Assembly (NCBI GenBank): GCA_013215275.1
Contig: JABSRF010000011.1
Coordinates: forward strand, 1 to 35,815
Reading direction: 5' to 3'
Source: Oligoflexales bacterium
Lineage (GTDB): Bacteria > Bdellovibrionota_B > Oligoflexia > Oligoflexales > Bog-1112
DNA: 35,815 nucleotides
Below, piece by piece: positions 16,767-24,795 of the stretch. Both the position numbers and the translations under genes were made by a program. Positions within the stretch are counted from its first letter, which is position 1; every line of letters starts with the position of its first letter. The notes below the pieces were generated by a model, which ran no database searches, was not told the origin of the DNA, and saw only the letters and a list, made by a program, of their open reading frames with translations.

Positions 16767-16838
16767 TCCGCAAATAAATTCTTACCAAAAAAGTCCCCTG
16801 TGCTTATCATAGCCTTTTTGTTCGGGGGGCTATTTTTA

Positions 16839-17477
16839 ATGTACCTACTAAATGTTATGGCAGTCAGTATTGACGGAAAAATCTCTGCACATGCTGGTGA
16901 GTCAGATGGTGAACGCATGCAAAGTGGGTTTATCAACGAAGATGATCATAATCTTGTTGAGCATGAACTAAAGCAAGCAGATGCGGTGATCATTGGCGCT
17001 GATACCCTTAGAGCAAGTGGTCGCATTTGGGCATTGAAAAACCACCAAAACGTTTTTCCACCTTGGTACGTCTTTACAAGCAAAGGTTTTGACAGCAATT
17101 TGCCTTTTTGGAAGCAAAATGCAATTGAAAGAGTTTTGGTTACACCAAAGCCCTTTTCAAGAGAAGAGCACTGGCATGAGAGTATCAAAAGTATTGCTTA
17201 CGAGGATCACTCTCCCGCTACTTTTGTCTATAACCACCTTAAAGGCCGCAATATTGAGAAGATCATTCTTTTTGGGGGAGGTCATGTTAACACTATGTTT
17301 TATCAAGAAGGCTTAGTCGATGCTCTACAGCTAACCATTGCTCCGATGATCATAGGCAAAAAATACTCTAGTTCCTTTATAAGCCCTCATTTATCCGAGA
17401 GTATCGATCTGAAGCTAGAGTCTTCCCAGGTGTCAAAAAATCATGTATTCTTAAGGTATACCGTCAAAAAACCATGA
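16839..17477 (+). CDS. RibD C-terminal / dihydrofolate reductase-fold protein
   Basis: Stand-alone reductase of the RibD_C family (dihydrofolate reductase fold), NADPH-dependent by family. Landmarks are the start strand LNVMAVSIDGKISA, the loop ADAVIIGADTLRASGR and the C-terminal FGGGHVNTMFYQEGLVDALQLTIAPMIIG, all typical of the RibD reductase domain. The N-terminal deaminase domain of bifunctional RibD is absent. The ATG at 16839 is chosen as the first methionine before the conserved strand; ATG 16857 is also possible and neither has an ideal ribosome binding site. It may reduce a riboflavin or pterin-like intermediate, but stand-alone members have varied and mostly unknown substrates. It lies between the CarD-family gene and flagellin without obvious link to either. 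Confidence 0.8.
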   Translation: MYLLNVMAVSIDGKISAHAGESDGERMQSGFINEDDHNLVEHELKQADAVIIGADTLRASGRIWALKNHQNVFPPWYVFTSKGFDSNLPFWKQNAIERVLVTPKPFSREEHWHESIKSIAYEDHSPATFVYNHLKGRNIEKIILFGGGHVNTMFYQEGLVDALQLTIAPMIIGKKYSSSFISPHLSESIDLKLESSQVSKNHVFLRYTVKKP

Positions 17478-17522
17478 TGTTCATAGGTCACCCATCCCAT
17501 GACTTATGCATAAAGGAGCCAA

Positions 17523-18455
17523 ATGCCTCTAAGGATAAGAACGAATGTTATGTCGTTAATTTCTCAACGGCATTTCGGTCAGTCTGAAACTCGGGTAAAA
17601 AAGCACATGGAGAGGCTGGCTTCTGGGCATAGAATCAATAGAGCTGCAGACGATGCTGCAGGCTTAGCGATATCTGAATCCATTAGATCTGATGTGAGGT
17701 CATTGGCACAAGCTAGGAGAAATACGGTTGATGGAGTTTCTCTGATCCAGGTAGCTGAAGGTAGCTTAAATGAGATTGGAAATATTGTGATCCGTTTAAA
17801 AGAGCTCGCGATTCAAGGTGCTTCAGACAATATAAGCTCAAGAGAACGAGGATACTTGAACCTAGAGTTTATGCAATTGAAAGACGAAATTGACCGTATT
17901 AGTCTGTCTACTGAATTTAATGGGACAAGGCTTCTTACTGGAAAAGCAGAAAATCTTCCTGAGCCCATTTTAGAGAAGCATCAGATGCCTCCTTTTGAGA
18001 TCCAGGTTGATATAGACTATCATGAATTGGTGGATTCACTTGATATTGATAATCCCGTAAATATCATTCGGTTAAATTTTGAAAACTTAAATGCGATGAC
18101 CGAGGGAGAAAATTCTCTCGGTATTGGATCTCCTGCAAACGAAGAAGGGACTCGGGTTGATAGCAAAGTGGCAGCACAAAATTCCATAAGGGTTCTAGAC
18201 GAAGCTGTCAATAAGTTGTCGAGTTACCGAGCTACACTTGGCTCTCTCCAAAACAGGCTAGAATCCACAGATCGAAACCTCGCAATCCGCATTGAAAACC
18301 TCTCAGCAGGTAGATCAAGGATCATTGATGCTGATTTTGCAACTGAATCTGCGGAGTATACTCAGTGGAATATCCTTAATCAAGCAGGTGCTTCGGTCCT
18401 CAGTCAAGCAAACCAGCTTCCTCAAGTTGCACTGCAGCTACTTCAAAACACCTAA
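17523..18455 (+). CDS. fliC: flagellin
   Basis: Filament subunit exported by the flagellar type III apparatus. 310 residues. The N-terminal D0/D1 helices (about 1-140) carry MSLISQRHFGQSE, SGHRINRAADDAAGLAISESIRSDVRSL and IQVAEGSLNEIGNI; the C-terminal D1/D0 (about 215-310) ends with AEYTQWNILNQAGASVLSQANQLPQVALQLLQ. Only a short variable middle (about 145-210) remains, so the surface D2/D3 domains are essentially absent. AAGGAG lies four bases before the ATG. It is immediately upstream of the flgF operon but separated by a likely terminator. Flagellin genes normally use sigma-28, yet I found no GCCGATAA-type box in the 45 bases before it, so its promoter remains unclear. It may be one of several flagellins. 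Confidence 0.97.
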   Translation: MPLRIRTNVMSLISQRHFGQSETRVKKHMERLASGHRINRAADDAAGLAISESIRSDVRSLAQARRNTVDGVSLIQVAEGSLNEIGNIVIRLKELAIQGASDNISSRERGYLNLEFMQLKDEIDRISLSTEFNGTRLLTGKAENLPEPILEKHQMPPFEIQVDIDYHELVDSLDIDNPVNIIRLNFENLNAMTEGENSLGIGSPANEEGTRVDSKVAAQNSIRVLDEAVNKLSSYRATLGSLQNRLESTDRNLAIRIENLSAGRSRIIDADFATESAEYTQWNILNQAGASVLSQANQLPQVALQLLQNT

Positions 18456-18527
18456 AGTCTCTAAAGTCATTTGTTTGGCATCATAAATTATTGACATAAG
18501 AAATAAAGTACCTAGTTGAAGAACTGG

Positions 18528-18546
18528 TGAGCCCGAGGCTTTTTTG
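18528..18546 (+). terminator. candidate terminator after flagellin
   Basis: AGCC (18530-18533), loop CGA, GGCT (18537-18540), then five further T residues. The stem is short, with one G-U extension, but the position between fliC and the sigma-54 promoter is right. Confidence 0.45.
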
Positions 18547-18598
18547 ACGAATCGTGGTTATTCTGGGTAAAACGCTTGCAATGACTCTAAAACAAGTT

Positions 18599-18615
18599 TT
18601 GGCACTAATTTTGCT
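18599..18615 (+). promoter_or_regulatory. sigma-54 (-24/-12) promoter of the flgF operon
   Basis: TTGGCAC-N5-TTGCT matches the RpoN consensus, with the GG (18601-18602) and GC (18613-18614) doublets exactly 12 bases apart. Transcription would start near 18626, about 43 bases before the flgF ATG. It implies control by a flagellar enhancer-binding protein of the FlrC/FlgR type encoded elsewhere. Confidence 0.85.
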
Positions 18616-18668
18616 CTAAGTAATAAAAGCTACTCGTAGCATTAATCACCATGAGCTGGAGAAATAGG

Positions 18669-19457
18669 ATGCTTAAAAGTATCTATACACCATTGTCTGG
18701 AGCCGTAGCTTCAGAACGCGTTTTGGAGATTATTGCCAATAACTTGGCAAATGTGAGTACCACCGGCTTCAAAGGCGAAAAGGTATCTTTTAAGCTTCTT
18801 GAGCCCGAACCTTACAAATCTTATAGGGATCCTTTACCTCCAGCCAACTATAAAGTCCCTATCGAAGAATTGATGCCTTTCCGAGGAAATGAGGTGGCCT
18901 ATGTCGGAGTATCAGGAGTCAGTAGGGACCTTACTCAAGGCTCACCGATTGCAACCAAGAATCCGTTCGACGTGATGATAGAAGGGGATGGATTTTTCTC
19001 AGTTCATACTAAAGAAGGCATCATGTATACCCGTAATGGAGCATTTAGTCTGAGTGAGGATGGTGCTCTGGTGGATAAAAATGGTTTTCCTGTTCTTGGT
19101 GAGAAGGGAAACATTTTTCTCCATGGTCACAACGTAAACATCAATCACCTTGGGGAAGTTTACCAAGATGGTGAGCTAGTGGATACCCTTTTGATAAAAG
19201 ACTTTAAAAATCCGGCGAATTTGGAAAAAGTTGGTATGAATCACTTTTTTTATGACGGTTTGGAGGAGGAAGTGCTCAATGTCGACTATCCGAATGTTAA
19301 GCAGGGTTTTCTTGAGTCATCAAATGTCAATGCGATCAAAAACCTTACTGATATGATTTTGGCACATCGATCCTTTGAGGCTTATCAACAAGCAATTAAG
19401 AACTATGATAGTATGATGGAAAAATCTCATAACACCTTTGGAGAAGTTCAAGGTTAG
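18669..19457 (+). CDS. flgF: flagellar basal-body rod protein FlgF
   Basis: Proximal rod subunit, exported by the flagellar type III system. 262 residues, from the ATG at 18669, which has GGAG seven bases upstream; ATG 18651 has no site. It begins with SIYTPLSGAVASERVLEIIANNLANVSTTGFK, the rod/hook family N-terminal helix. It carries the central VMIEGDGFFSVHTKEGIMYTRNGAF block and ends with QGFLESSNVNAIKNLTDMILAHRSFEAYQ. It is paralogous to the next gene, flgG; first place in the operon and the divergent central region support FlgF over FlgG. It is the first gene downstream of the sigma-54 promoter. Confidence 0.93.
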   Translation: MLKSIYTPLSGAVASERVLEIIANNLANVSTTGFKGEKVSFKLLEPEPYKSYRDPLPPANYKVPIEELMPFRGNEVAYVGVSGVSRDLTQGSPIATKNPFDVMIEGDGFFSVHTKEGIMYTRNGAFSLSEDGALVDKNGFPVLGEKGNIFLHGHNVNINHLGEVYQDGELVDTLLIKDFKNPANLEKVGMNHFFYDGLEEEVLNVDYPNVKQGFLESSNVNAIKNLTDMILAHRSFEAYQQAIKNYDSMMEKSHNTFGEVQG

Positions 19458-19517
19458 TTGAATTTAAAGGGCCTTACGCTGTGTGGGTATCATTAAACTA
19501 AACGAGAGGAGAGATTT

Positions 19518-20297
19518 ATGATTAGGTCACTTTTAACAGCTGCTACCGGCATGGAGGCTCAGCAATTAAATATTGATACGATTGCCAATAACTTGGCAAA
19601 TGTTAATACCACCGCTTTTAAGCGTTCACGTGCAAATTTTCATGACCTCCTTTACCAAACCTTACGGGCTCCAGGACAAAGTGCAACGACGGGCACTGTG
19701 GTCCCAAGCGGAATTCAAATTGGGACAGGAACTAAACTTTCCTCAGTGGACAAGATGTTTACCGAGGGAGCAATTCAAGTAACAGGAAATGAGCTCGATT
19801 TAATGATAGAAGGTGATGGGTTTTTTCGCATCCAAAAAGACGATGGAGAGATAGCATATACTCGTGATGGACACTTTAGTAGAGATAATGGAGGAAGGGT
19901 TGTGACCGCTGATGGCTACCCGTTAATTCCTGAGATAATCATTCCTCAAGGTTCCCAGGACTTTCATGTGGGTTATGATGGTACGGTAACCGTTAAAATC
20001 GCTGGCGAAACGCAAGAAATTGGGCAAATTTTGCTTGCAGACTTCATTAATCCAACAGGGCTCGTTTCATTAGGTGGAAACTATAATGCTCCCTCTCGTT
20101 CGAGTGGAGAAGCAGTGGTCGGGGTCCCAAATCAAAACGGCATGGGTAGGCTTGGGCATCAACAGCTTGAAAGCTCAAATGTCAATATCGTTGAGGAAAT
20201 GGTGAACATGATTACAGGACAACGTGCCTACGAAATTAATTCCAAAGTGATACAAACTGGCGATCAAATGCTTCAGACTACCACAAATATAAGGTGA
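19518..20297 (+). CDS. flgG: flagellar distal rod protein FlgG
   Basis: Distal rod subunit, 259 residues, close to the E. coli length of 260. N-terminal LTAATGMEAQQLNIDTIANNLANVNTTAFKRSR, the middle ELDLMIEGDGFFRI and YTRDGHFSRD, and C-terminal LESSNVNIVEEMVNMITGQRAYEINSKVIQTGDQM are all standard for FlgG. GAGGAG lies six bases before the ATG. It lies 60 bases after flgF, and its stop overlaps the start region of flgA. A 23-base stretch near its 5' end is identical to the same place in flgF and forms a perfect hairpin. Confidence 0.97.
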   Translation: MIRSLLTAATGMEAQQLNIDTIANNLANVNTTAFKRSRANFHDLLYQTLRAPGQSATTGTVVPSGIQIGTGTKLSSVDKMFTEGAIQVTGNELDLMIEGDGFFRIQKDDGEIAYTRDGHFSRDNGGRVVTADGYPLIPEIIIPQGSQDFHVGYDGTVTVKIAGETQEIGQILLADFINPTGLVSLGGNYNAPSRSSGEAVVGVPNQNGMGRLGHQQLESSNVNIVEEMVNMITGQRAYEINSKVIQTGDQMLQTTTNIR

Positions 20298-20302
20298 TTT
20301 TA

Positions 20303-21376
20303 TTGGTGAGTCGTTCAAGGCAACCCTTCTATGTAGCAGTATTAATTTGGCTTGCTAGCACATACCCGGCCTTGGGAGACGAGTATAGCTGGTCTTTCGT
20401 GGATGAGGTTGAGGTCGAGGTCGAAGAATCCTCGACAGCACGCCATAAACTTAAGCTCAAGCAATCGGCAGCTGTCAATACAGACTGGGTTGAGGTCGGA
20501 GATGTTGCAAACTGTATTCACGATGATCCCAAATGTTTGGACTTTTTAAATTTGTCCGTCATGAGATCACCACCTCCTGGGAAAACCGAAAGAATTAGCG
20601 TTGACCAAGTGAAAAATCAGCTTCTCGAGGAAAACACCAGTATAGTTTTTGAAGCTGACGACCATAGCTACATTGAAATTGAGTCGCTAGCTCAGGAGAT
20701 TTCTGCGGATGAGGTAAAGGCATCCTTGAATGGTCTGTTAGACACTTTTTCTAGGAGTTTAGATGGAATAAAGGTTAAGGTCTCATCTCTGACTTTATTG
20801 AAACCTTGGTTTATTAGGCCGCACGAGTTCCAGTTTGAGTTTACTGGCTGGTCCTCCTTACTTAATGAGGACTCAGTAGCGCGTTTGTTCAAACTCTATA
20901 AGCAGAGAACAAAGCTAGTTGTGAGAGAAGTACCCCTAGACGCATTGAATGCCCCATCAGAGCGAATCGCTTTGGTAAAGCTAGACTTTCATAAGCCAGT
21001 TTTGCTTGCTAGAGAATTATTGCAAAGGGGACAGGTCATTTCTGAGGATTTATTTGCTAAGGAATGGAGGCATATACGCTCTAAACTTGATGGTTATCCA
21101 AGCTCCCTCAATGGCTATAAGGGGTTTGCTCTAAAACGGTCTCTTTCCCCTGGTTCGGTACTAAGTTTTTCACACCTGGAGAAGCCACTTGCGGTCAAAA
21201 GAGGGCAATTGGTCCTTATGGAGTTAGGCTCAGGAGCCTACGTGGTGACCGCAAAAGTGAGGGCGAAACAGCCTGGAAGGCCTGGTGAAACGATCGAGGT
21301 TGTTTACGAACCTACGAAAAAGAGGCTAAGAGCGAAGGTTATCAACTCCAATTTGCTTAGGCAGGTTTCGTCATGA
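20303..21376 (+). CDS. flgA: flagellar P-ring assembly chaperone FlgA
   Basis: Periplasmic chaperone that helps FlgI polymerise into the P-ring. The N-terminus has a signal peptide (RQPFYVAVLIWLASTYPALG). The C-terminal part (about 225-350) is the SAF/ChapFlgA domain, recognisable from LARELLQRGQVISEDLFAKEW, RSLSPGSVLSFSHLEKPLAVKRGQLV and the final PGRPGETIEVVYEPTKKRLRAKVI. The extra N-terminal region (about 30-200) makes it longer than the roughly 220 residues of E. coli FlgA. The start is uncertain: TTG 20303 has AAGGTG six bases upstream and is preferred; GTG 20294 overlaps the flgG stop, and GTG 20306 is also possible. Its stop overlaps the flgH start (ATGA), so translation is coupled. 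Confidence 0.88.
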   Translation: MVSRSRQPFYVAVLIWLASTYPALGDEYSWSFVDEVEVEVEESSTARHKLKLKQSAAVNTDWVEVGDVANCIHDDPKCLDFLNLSVMRSPPPGKTERISVDQVKNQLLEENTSIVFEADDHSYIEIESLAQEISADEVKASLNGLLDTFSRSLDGIKVKVSSLTLLKPWFIRPHEFQFEFTGWSSLLNEDSVARLFKLYKQRTKLVVREVPLDALNAPSERIALVKLDFHKPVLLARELLQRGQVISEDLFAKEWRHIRSKLDGYPSSLNGYKGFALKRSLSPGSVLSFSHLEKPLAVKRGQLVLMELGSGAYVVTAKVRAKQPGRPGETIEVVYEPTKKRLRAKVINSNLLRQVSS

Positions 21377-22410
21377 TGAGTGCTCTTAGGGTCAATATCA
21401 TTGCTTGTATCTTAATGCTGTTACTCAGCTCCTGCTTTTCTGGGATCCAAACCATTGATAGTAGAGAGCCCCATTTGTTCTCTAGACAAGAGGGAGGGCA
21501 GGTATTCAAAAACCCAATGAAGGGAGCAACTGAGAAAAAATCTCCAGAAGTCTTTATTCGTAAAAGAAAGACTAGAATAAATCCAAAGCCGACTATGGAT
21601 AACTCAGGTAGCTTGTACAACCTAGAAGATAAAAACAACCGGCTATTTGTTACCTTTAATCGGCCAGATCTTAATGATTTTCTTATGATAAAGATACTGA
21701 ATCAAAAGGCGCTAAAGGATTCCGAGCAAACTGCTGAAGATGGATCCCAGCCAGCTGAAGATGAAAACGAACTAGATGAAGATAAGCTTATAAAGTCCCT
21801 GCCGAGCTTGGAGCCTTTTGACCTAAAGTCCAAAGGTATTTTGAAGGAAATTAAAATGAAAGTGATGCATCGATATGATAACGGTGATTTGCTTTTGTCA
21901 TACAACCGCGAATCCGTAAGTGAAGAAAACACAAGTCTTATTAAAGTGAGTGCTAGGCTTCCAGCTCAGTATTTGGACCCTGCGAAAGAGCTTACGACCA
22001 AGGACCTTGCTGACATCCATTTTATTGAACTCGGCGAAGAGGAGGTCATCGATAAGAGCTCTAGCTCTTGGGAAGACGAATACACCCTAAGGCTAAGCGG
22101 GTTTAGTGAAGCTGATTCAAAGCTCGCAGCTGAACTTGACGTGAAGAGGCGAGAACTAATGGACATCAAGCAGCAACTTGAAAATCGGCTGAAATCTCTT
22201 GGCTCTGAACGCCGTCAAATGGCTAAGGAGCGTGATACTTGGATCGAAAAAAATAAGCAAGCAGATCAAAAGCTAGCTGAAGCAAATGCAAAACTTGAAG
22301 AACAAAAGCAGCAAATTGCCGCAAAGGATAACGAGTTAAAGGAAAAAAATCAGGAGATTGAAGAGCTAACCCGACCTGAGGAAAAGCCAGAAGCTAATGA
22401 AGAAGAATAG
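21373..22410 (+). CDS. flgH: FlgH-like flagellar L-ring lipoprotein with C-terminal coiled coil
   Basis: Probable outer-membrane L-ring protein. The signal peptide ends in the lipobox LSSC with Cys21. Residues 79-107 (GSLYNLEDKNNRLFVTFNRPDLNDFLMIKI) align by pattern with the FlgH GS-L-F and GD-x-L-x-V-x-I segment, and position between flgA and flgI matches the conserved gene order. The protein departs from the family in two ways. It has an acidic insertion (about 113-140), and residues about 246-333 form a long charged coiled coil ending in a Glu/Pro tail. At 345 residues it is about 110 longer than E. coli FlgH. The assignment therefore rests on synteny, lipobox and a short motif. It overlaps flgI by 14 bases. 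Confidence 0.7.
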   Translation: MMSALRVNIIACILMLLLSSCFSGIQTIDSREPHLFSRQEGGQVFKNPMKGATEKKSPEVFIRKRKTRINPKPTMDNSGSLYNLEDKNNRLFVTFNRPDLNDFLMIKILNQKALKDSEQTAEDGSQPAEDENELDEDKLIKSLPSLEPFDLKSKGILKEIKMKVMHRYDNGDLLLSYNRESVSEENTSLIKVSARLPAQYLDPAKELTTKDLADIHFIELGEEEVIDKSSSSWEDEYTLRLSGFSEADSKLAAELDVKRRELMDIKQQLENRLKSLGSERRQMAKERDTWIEKNKQADQKLAEANAKLEEQKQQIAAKDNELKEKNQEIEELTRPEEKPEANEEE

Positions 22411-23431
22411 CCTTATAGCCATTGTCGTGACTCTGATGGGAGTGTTTAGTCATTATGACTTTGCAGCTGGTCAGAGAGCTAGACTTAAGGATCTCACAAA
22501 TATAAAAGGAGTGAGAAGCAATAAGCTGATTGGCTATGGGGTGGTTTTTGGTCTTGCTGGTACGGGAGACTCAGCCGCATCGATCACTAGCTTAGAAACC
22601 GTTTCCCAGATGCTCACTAAGCTTGGAGTTAAATCAAAGCCTGAGCAATTAGCATCTGGAAATTTCGCATCAGTTTTGGTTACTGCCGAGCTACCTCCTT
22701 TTGCTCGTAGCGGCGATCGTCTTGATATCAGAGTGTCTACAAACGGAGACGCTACGAGTTTGGCCGGAGGGACCCTCCTTCTAAGTGAGCTTAGGGCTGG
22801 AGACGGAAAGGTTTATGTGGTTGCACAAGGCCCTGTGGTCATCGGTCAGGCTAATGGAGTTGGAGCCTCAGTGTTGACAGTTGCAACGGTGCCAATGGGT
22901 GGACTTGTTGAAAGAGAGTTTCGGCCTCAGCTTGCTCCGGGTGGAAGCCTTATTCTGAGCCTTAAAAAGGCAGATTTTACGACGAACGCTCGGATTTCTC
23001 ATGCAGTGAATGCCCACTTTCGTGGCTTTTATGCAAAATCCCTCGACCCTGCATCCATTAGGGTTGAGGTGCCCCCACAGTTCAAGTCCCGTTTGGTTGA
23101 GTTTGTCGCTGAGCTAGAAAGCTTAAAAGTTGCCTTAGATCGCAAAGCGGTGGTCGTTTTGAATGAGAGGACCGGAACCGTTGTGATTGGAAATGATGTT
23201 ACCTTAGGTCCTGTGACCATTGCCCATGGGGATTTGTCAATAAAAGTTAAAGACCCTGAAGATGAAGAGGCAGAAGAAAAAGATCACTCCTTGTTAAACC
23301 TGCCAAAGGCGACGGTGGGGGGGCTTGTTAAGTCATTGAATGAGCTTGGAGTTAAGCCTCAGGATTTGATCGGAATTTTACAAGCAATCCATGCTGCAGG
23401 AGCCTTGCAAGGCGAAATTGTCTTTATCTAA
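22397..23431 (+). CDS. flgI: flagellar P-ring protein FlgI
   Basis: Forms the periplasmic P-ring, the bushing around the rod in peptidoglycan. 344 residues with a signal peptide (about 1-25). Family blocks are all present: RARLKDLTNIKGVRSNKLIGYGVVFGLAGTGDS, NFASVLVTAELPPFARSGDRLDI, SLAGGTLLLSELRAGDGKVYVVAQGPV, LNERTGTVVIGNDVTLGPVTIAHGDLSI and the C-terminal ATVGGLVKSLNELGVKPQDLIGILQAI. There is no clear ribosome binding site; translation probably depends on the overlapping flgH reading frame. An acidic insert (DPEDEEAEEKD) replaces the usual serine-rich loop near residue 290. Confidence 0.97.
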   Translation: MKKNSLIAIVVTLMGVFSHYDFAAGQRARLKDLTNIKGVRSNKLIGYGVVFGLAGTGDSAASITSLETVSQMLTKLGVKSKPEQLASGNFASVLVTAELPPFARSGDRLDIRVSTNGDATSLAGGTLLLSELRAGDGKVYVVAQGPVVIGQANGVGASVLTVATVPMGGLVEREFRPQLAPGGSLILSLKKADFTTNARISHAVNAHFRGFYAKSLDPASIRVEVPPQFKSRLVEFVAELESLKVALDRKAVVVLNERTGTVVIGNDVTLGPVTIAHGDLSIKVKDPEDEEAEEKDHSLLNLPKATVGGLVKSLNELGVKPQDLIGILQAIHAAGALQGEIVFI

Positions 23432-23445
23432 GATAAGGAAGCTTT

Positions 23446-23847
23446 ATGAAAGTACATCGCATGAGTCCAGAGGTCAGGCAGAATTTACCCAATACCCCTA
23501 TTACGAATAATGATACAGTTAAGAGTGAAAAGACTAGGAGTGAATCAGAACTCCTAACCGTAGCGAAAGATTTTAGCTCCCTTTTTTTTGACACAGTACT
23601 TCAAAACATGCGTAAATCAGTGATGAAATCTAATTTTATGGGAGGGGGGCACGCTGAGGAAATGTACCAAGGCATGTTAGATAGTGAGTATGCAAAAATG
23701 ATAGCCAAACAAGACCAAACAGGACCTGCTAAAATGATAGCAGATCAATTGACTAAAATATCAAGCAAGAATCTGACTTCTGCAAATAAAGTAAAACAAA
23801 ACCATGCATTGGATGCTTACCGCATGACAAAGCCAACCCTGAAATAA
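23446..23847 (+). CDS. flgJ: rod-binding protein, FlgJ N-terminal domain only
   Basis: Rod-capping scaffold matching the N-terminal half of FlgJ. 133 residues. The family core runs from about 37 to 95: ELLTVAKDFSSLFFDTVLQNMRKSV, then GGHAEEMYQGMLDSEYAKMIAKQ, with the hydrophobic heptads typical of rod-binding proteins. The C-terminal beta-N-acetylglucosaminidase domain of enteric FlgJ is missing, so another hydrolase must open the peptidoglycan for the rod. AAGGAAG precedes the ATG. It lies 14 bases after flgI. Confidence 0.9.
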   Translation: MKVHRMSPEVRQNLPNTPITNNDTVKSEKTRSESELLTVAKDFSSLFFDTVLQNMRKSVMKSNFMGGGHAEEMYQGMLDSEYAKMIAKQDQTGPAKMIADQLTKISSKNLTSANKVKQNHALDAYRMTKPTLK

Positions 23848-23871
23848 TGTTGCTTCTTGAAGGAGGATTAG

Positions 23872-24216
23872 ATGAATAAAGTATCTGGGAACGATCAGCT
23901 TAATGGACAGCTTGCAAGCATAGGCACGGACAAGTCCAATCGCGTAGCTTCTGCCCGTGAAAAAAGGCAAAATCAGAAGCTTAAAAGCGCCAGAGCAGAA
24001 AGCTATGATGTGGACCTCTCTAATCAATCCAAGACCGTTAGAAGTCAGCATAAAAAAGCCTACGATATTGCGAGGGCAACTCCAGATGTAAGAGAGCAGA
24101 AAGTGGCTGATTTAAAGGAAAAAATTAAAAACGGCACTTATCAGATCGACTCAGGAAAAATTGCAGATGGCATCTTAAAGGAAGCTATTCGAGATCACCT
24201 TGCAGCCAGTGATTGA
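23872..24216 (+). CDS. flgM: anti-sigma-28 factor FlgM
   Basis: Negative regulator that holds sigma-28 (FliA) until it is exported through the completed hook. 114 residues. The N-terminal half is polar and disordered as in all FlgM proteins. The C-terminal sigma-binding region (about 70-108) reads ARATPDVREQKVADLKEKIKNGTYQIDSGKIADGIL, a strong match to the family. AAGGAGG lies close before the ATG. Placement inside the sigma-54 operon means the inhibitor is made together with the hook-basal-body proteins. That gives the hook-completion checkpoint for late genes, which could include flagellin and perhaps the TPR gene at 6113. No fliA gene is in the window. Confidence 0.92.
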   Translation: MNKVSGNDQLNGQLASIGTDKSNRVASAREKRQNQKLKSARAESYDVDLSNQSKTVRSQHKKAYDIARATPDVREQKVADLKEKIKNGTYQIDSGKIADGILKEAIRDHLAASD

Positions 24217-24242
24217 TTCTCCATCAAGCAGGTAGAACGATA

Positions 24243-24788
24243 GTGTCTCTAAATCAACATAGTGTTCTAAAAAGCGTAAAAAATGAGCTCAAGAGCCTTG
24301 AGCAGTACGCTGAGCTATTCTTGGATATTTTTGCAAAGGAAGAGCAAGCGATTATTCATCATGATATCAATAGTTTAGAGAAAATCGGGCAGCAAAAGAA
24401 TCAGCTGCTATTAAGCTTGCAAAATGGCATCACGAATGTCGCTAAATTATGCACTCAATTGTTCCACCCTCCTTTAGATCCTCCTAAGTCATTTAGTGAA
24501 ATGCAAGGGTACCTTAAATCTTATACAAGTGGCCTCACTTCAGATAGTTATCAACTAAAAGCACTATCGGAGCATTTAATCACCAGGCTTAGTGTCCTGA
24601 TCGAAACCTATCGAGATATCAAACCTCAAATCGAGAAAAATAGGTTTATCATAGCTCGGCTGCTGCGTAACCATCAGGAGAGCTACCGGTTCTGGAGTGA
24701 GCTAAAGAAGGAAAATAGCTCAAGCTACAATGCAAAGGGAGCAAAGAAGAGCCCGTCTACCATCTCACAGGTGTTTGCTAAAGCATAG
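24243..24788 (+). CDS. flgN: flagellar export chaperone FlgN
   Basis: Cytoplasmic chaperone for the hook-filament junction proteins FlgK and FlgL, both encoded directly downstream. The protein is almost wholly helical, with SVLKSVKNELKSLEQYAELFLDIFAKEEQAI matching the FlgN N-terminal helix that begins the family, and a C-terminal region rich in charged and aromatic residues. The GTG at 24243 is preferred because AGGTAG lies upstream; a TTG at 24213 overlaps the flgM stop but has no site. Length from GTG is 181 residues. Sequence conservation in FlgN is low, so the call leans on gene position between flgM and flgK. Confidence 0.82.
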   Translation: MSLNQHSVLKSVKNELKSLEQYAELFLDIFAKEEQAIIHHDINSLEKIGQQKNQLLLSLQNGITNVAKLCTQLFHPPLDPPKSFSEMQGYLKSYTSGLTSDSYQLKALSEHLITRLSVLIETYRDIKPQIEKNRFIIARLLRNHQESYRFWSELKKENSSSYNAKGAKKSPSTISQVFAKA

Positions 24789-24795
24789 GTCATAT

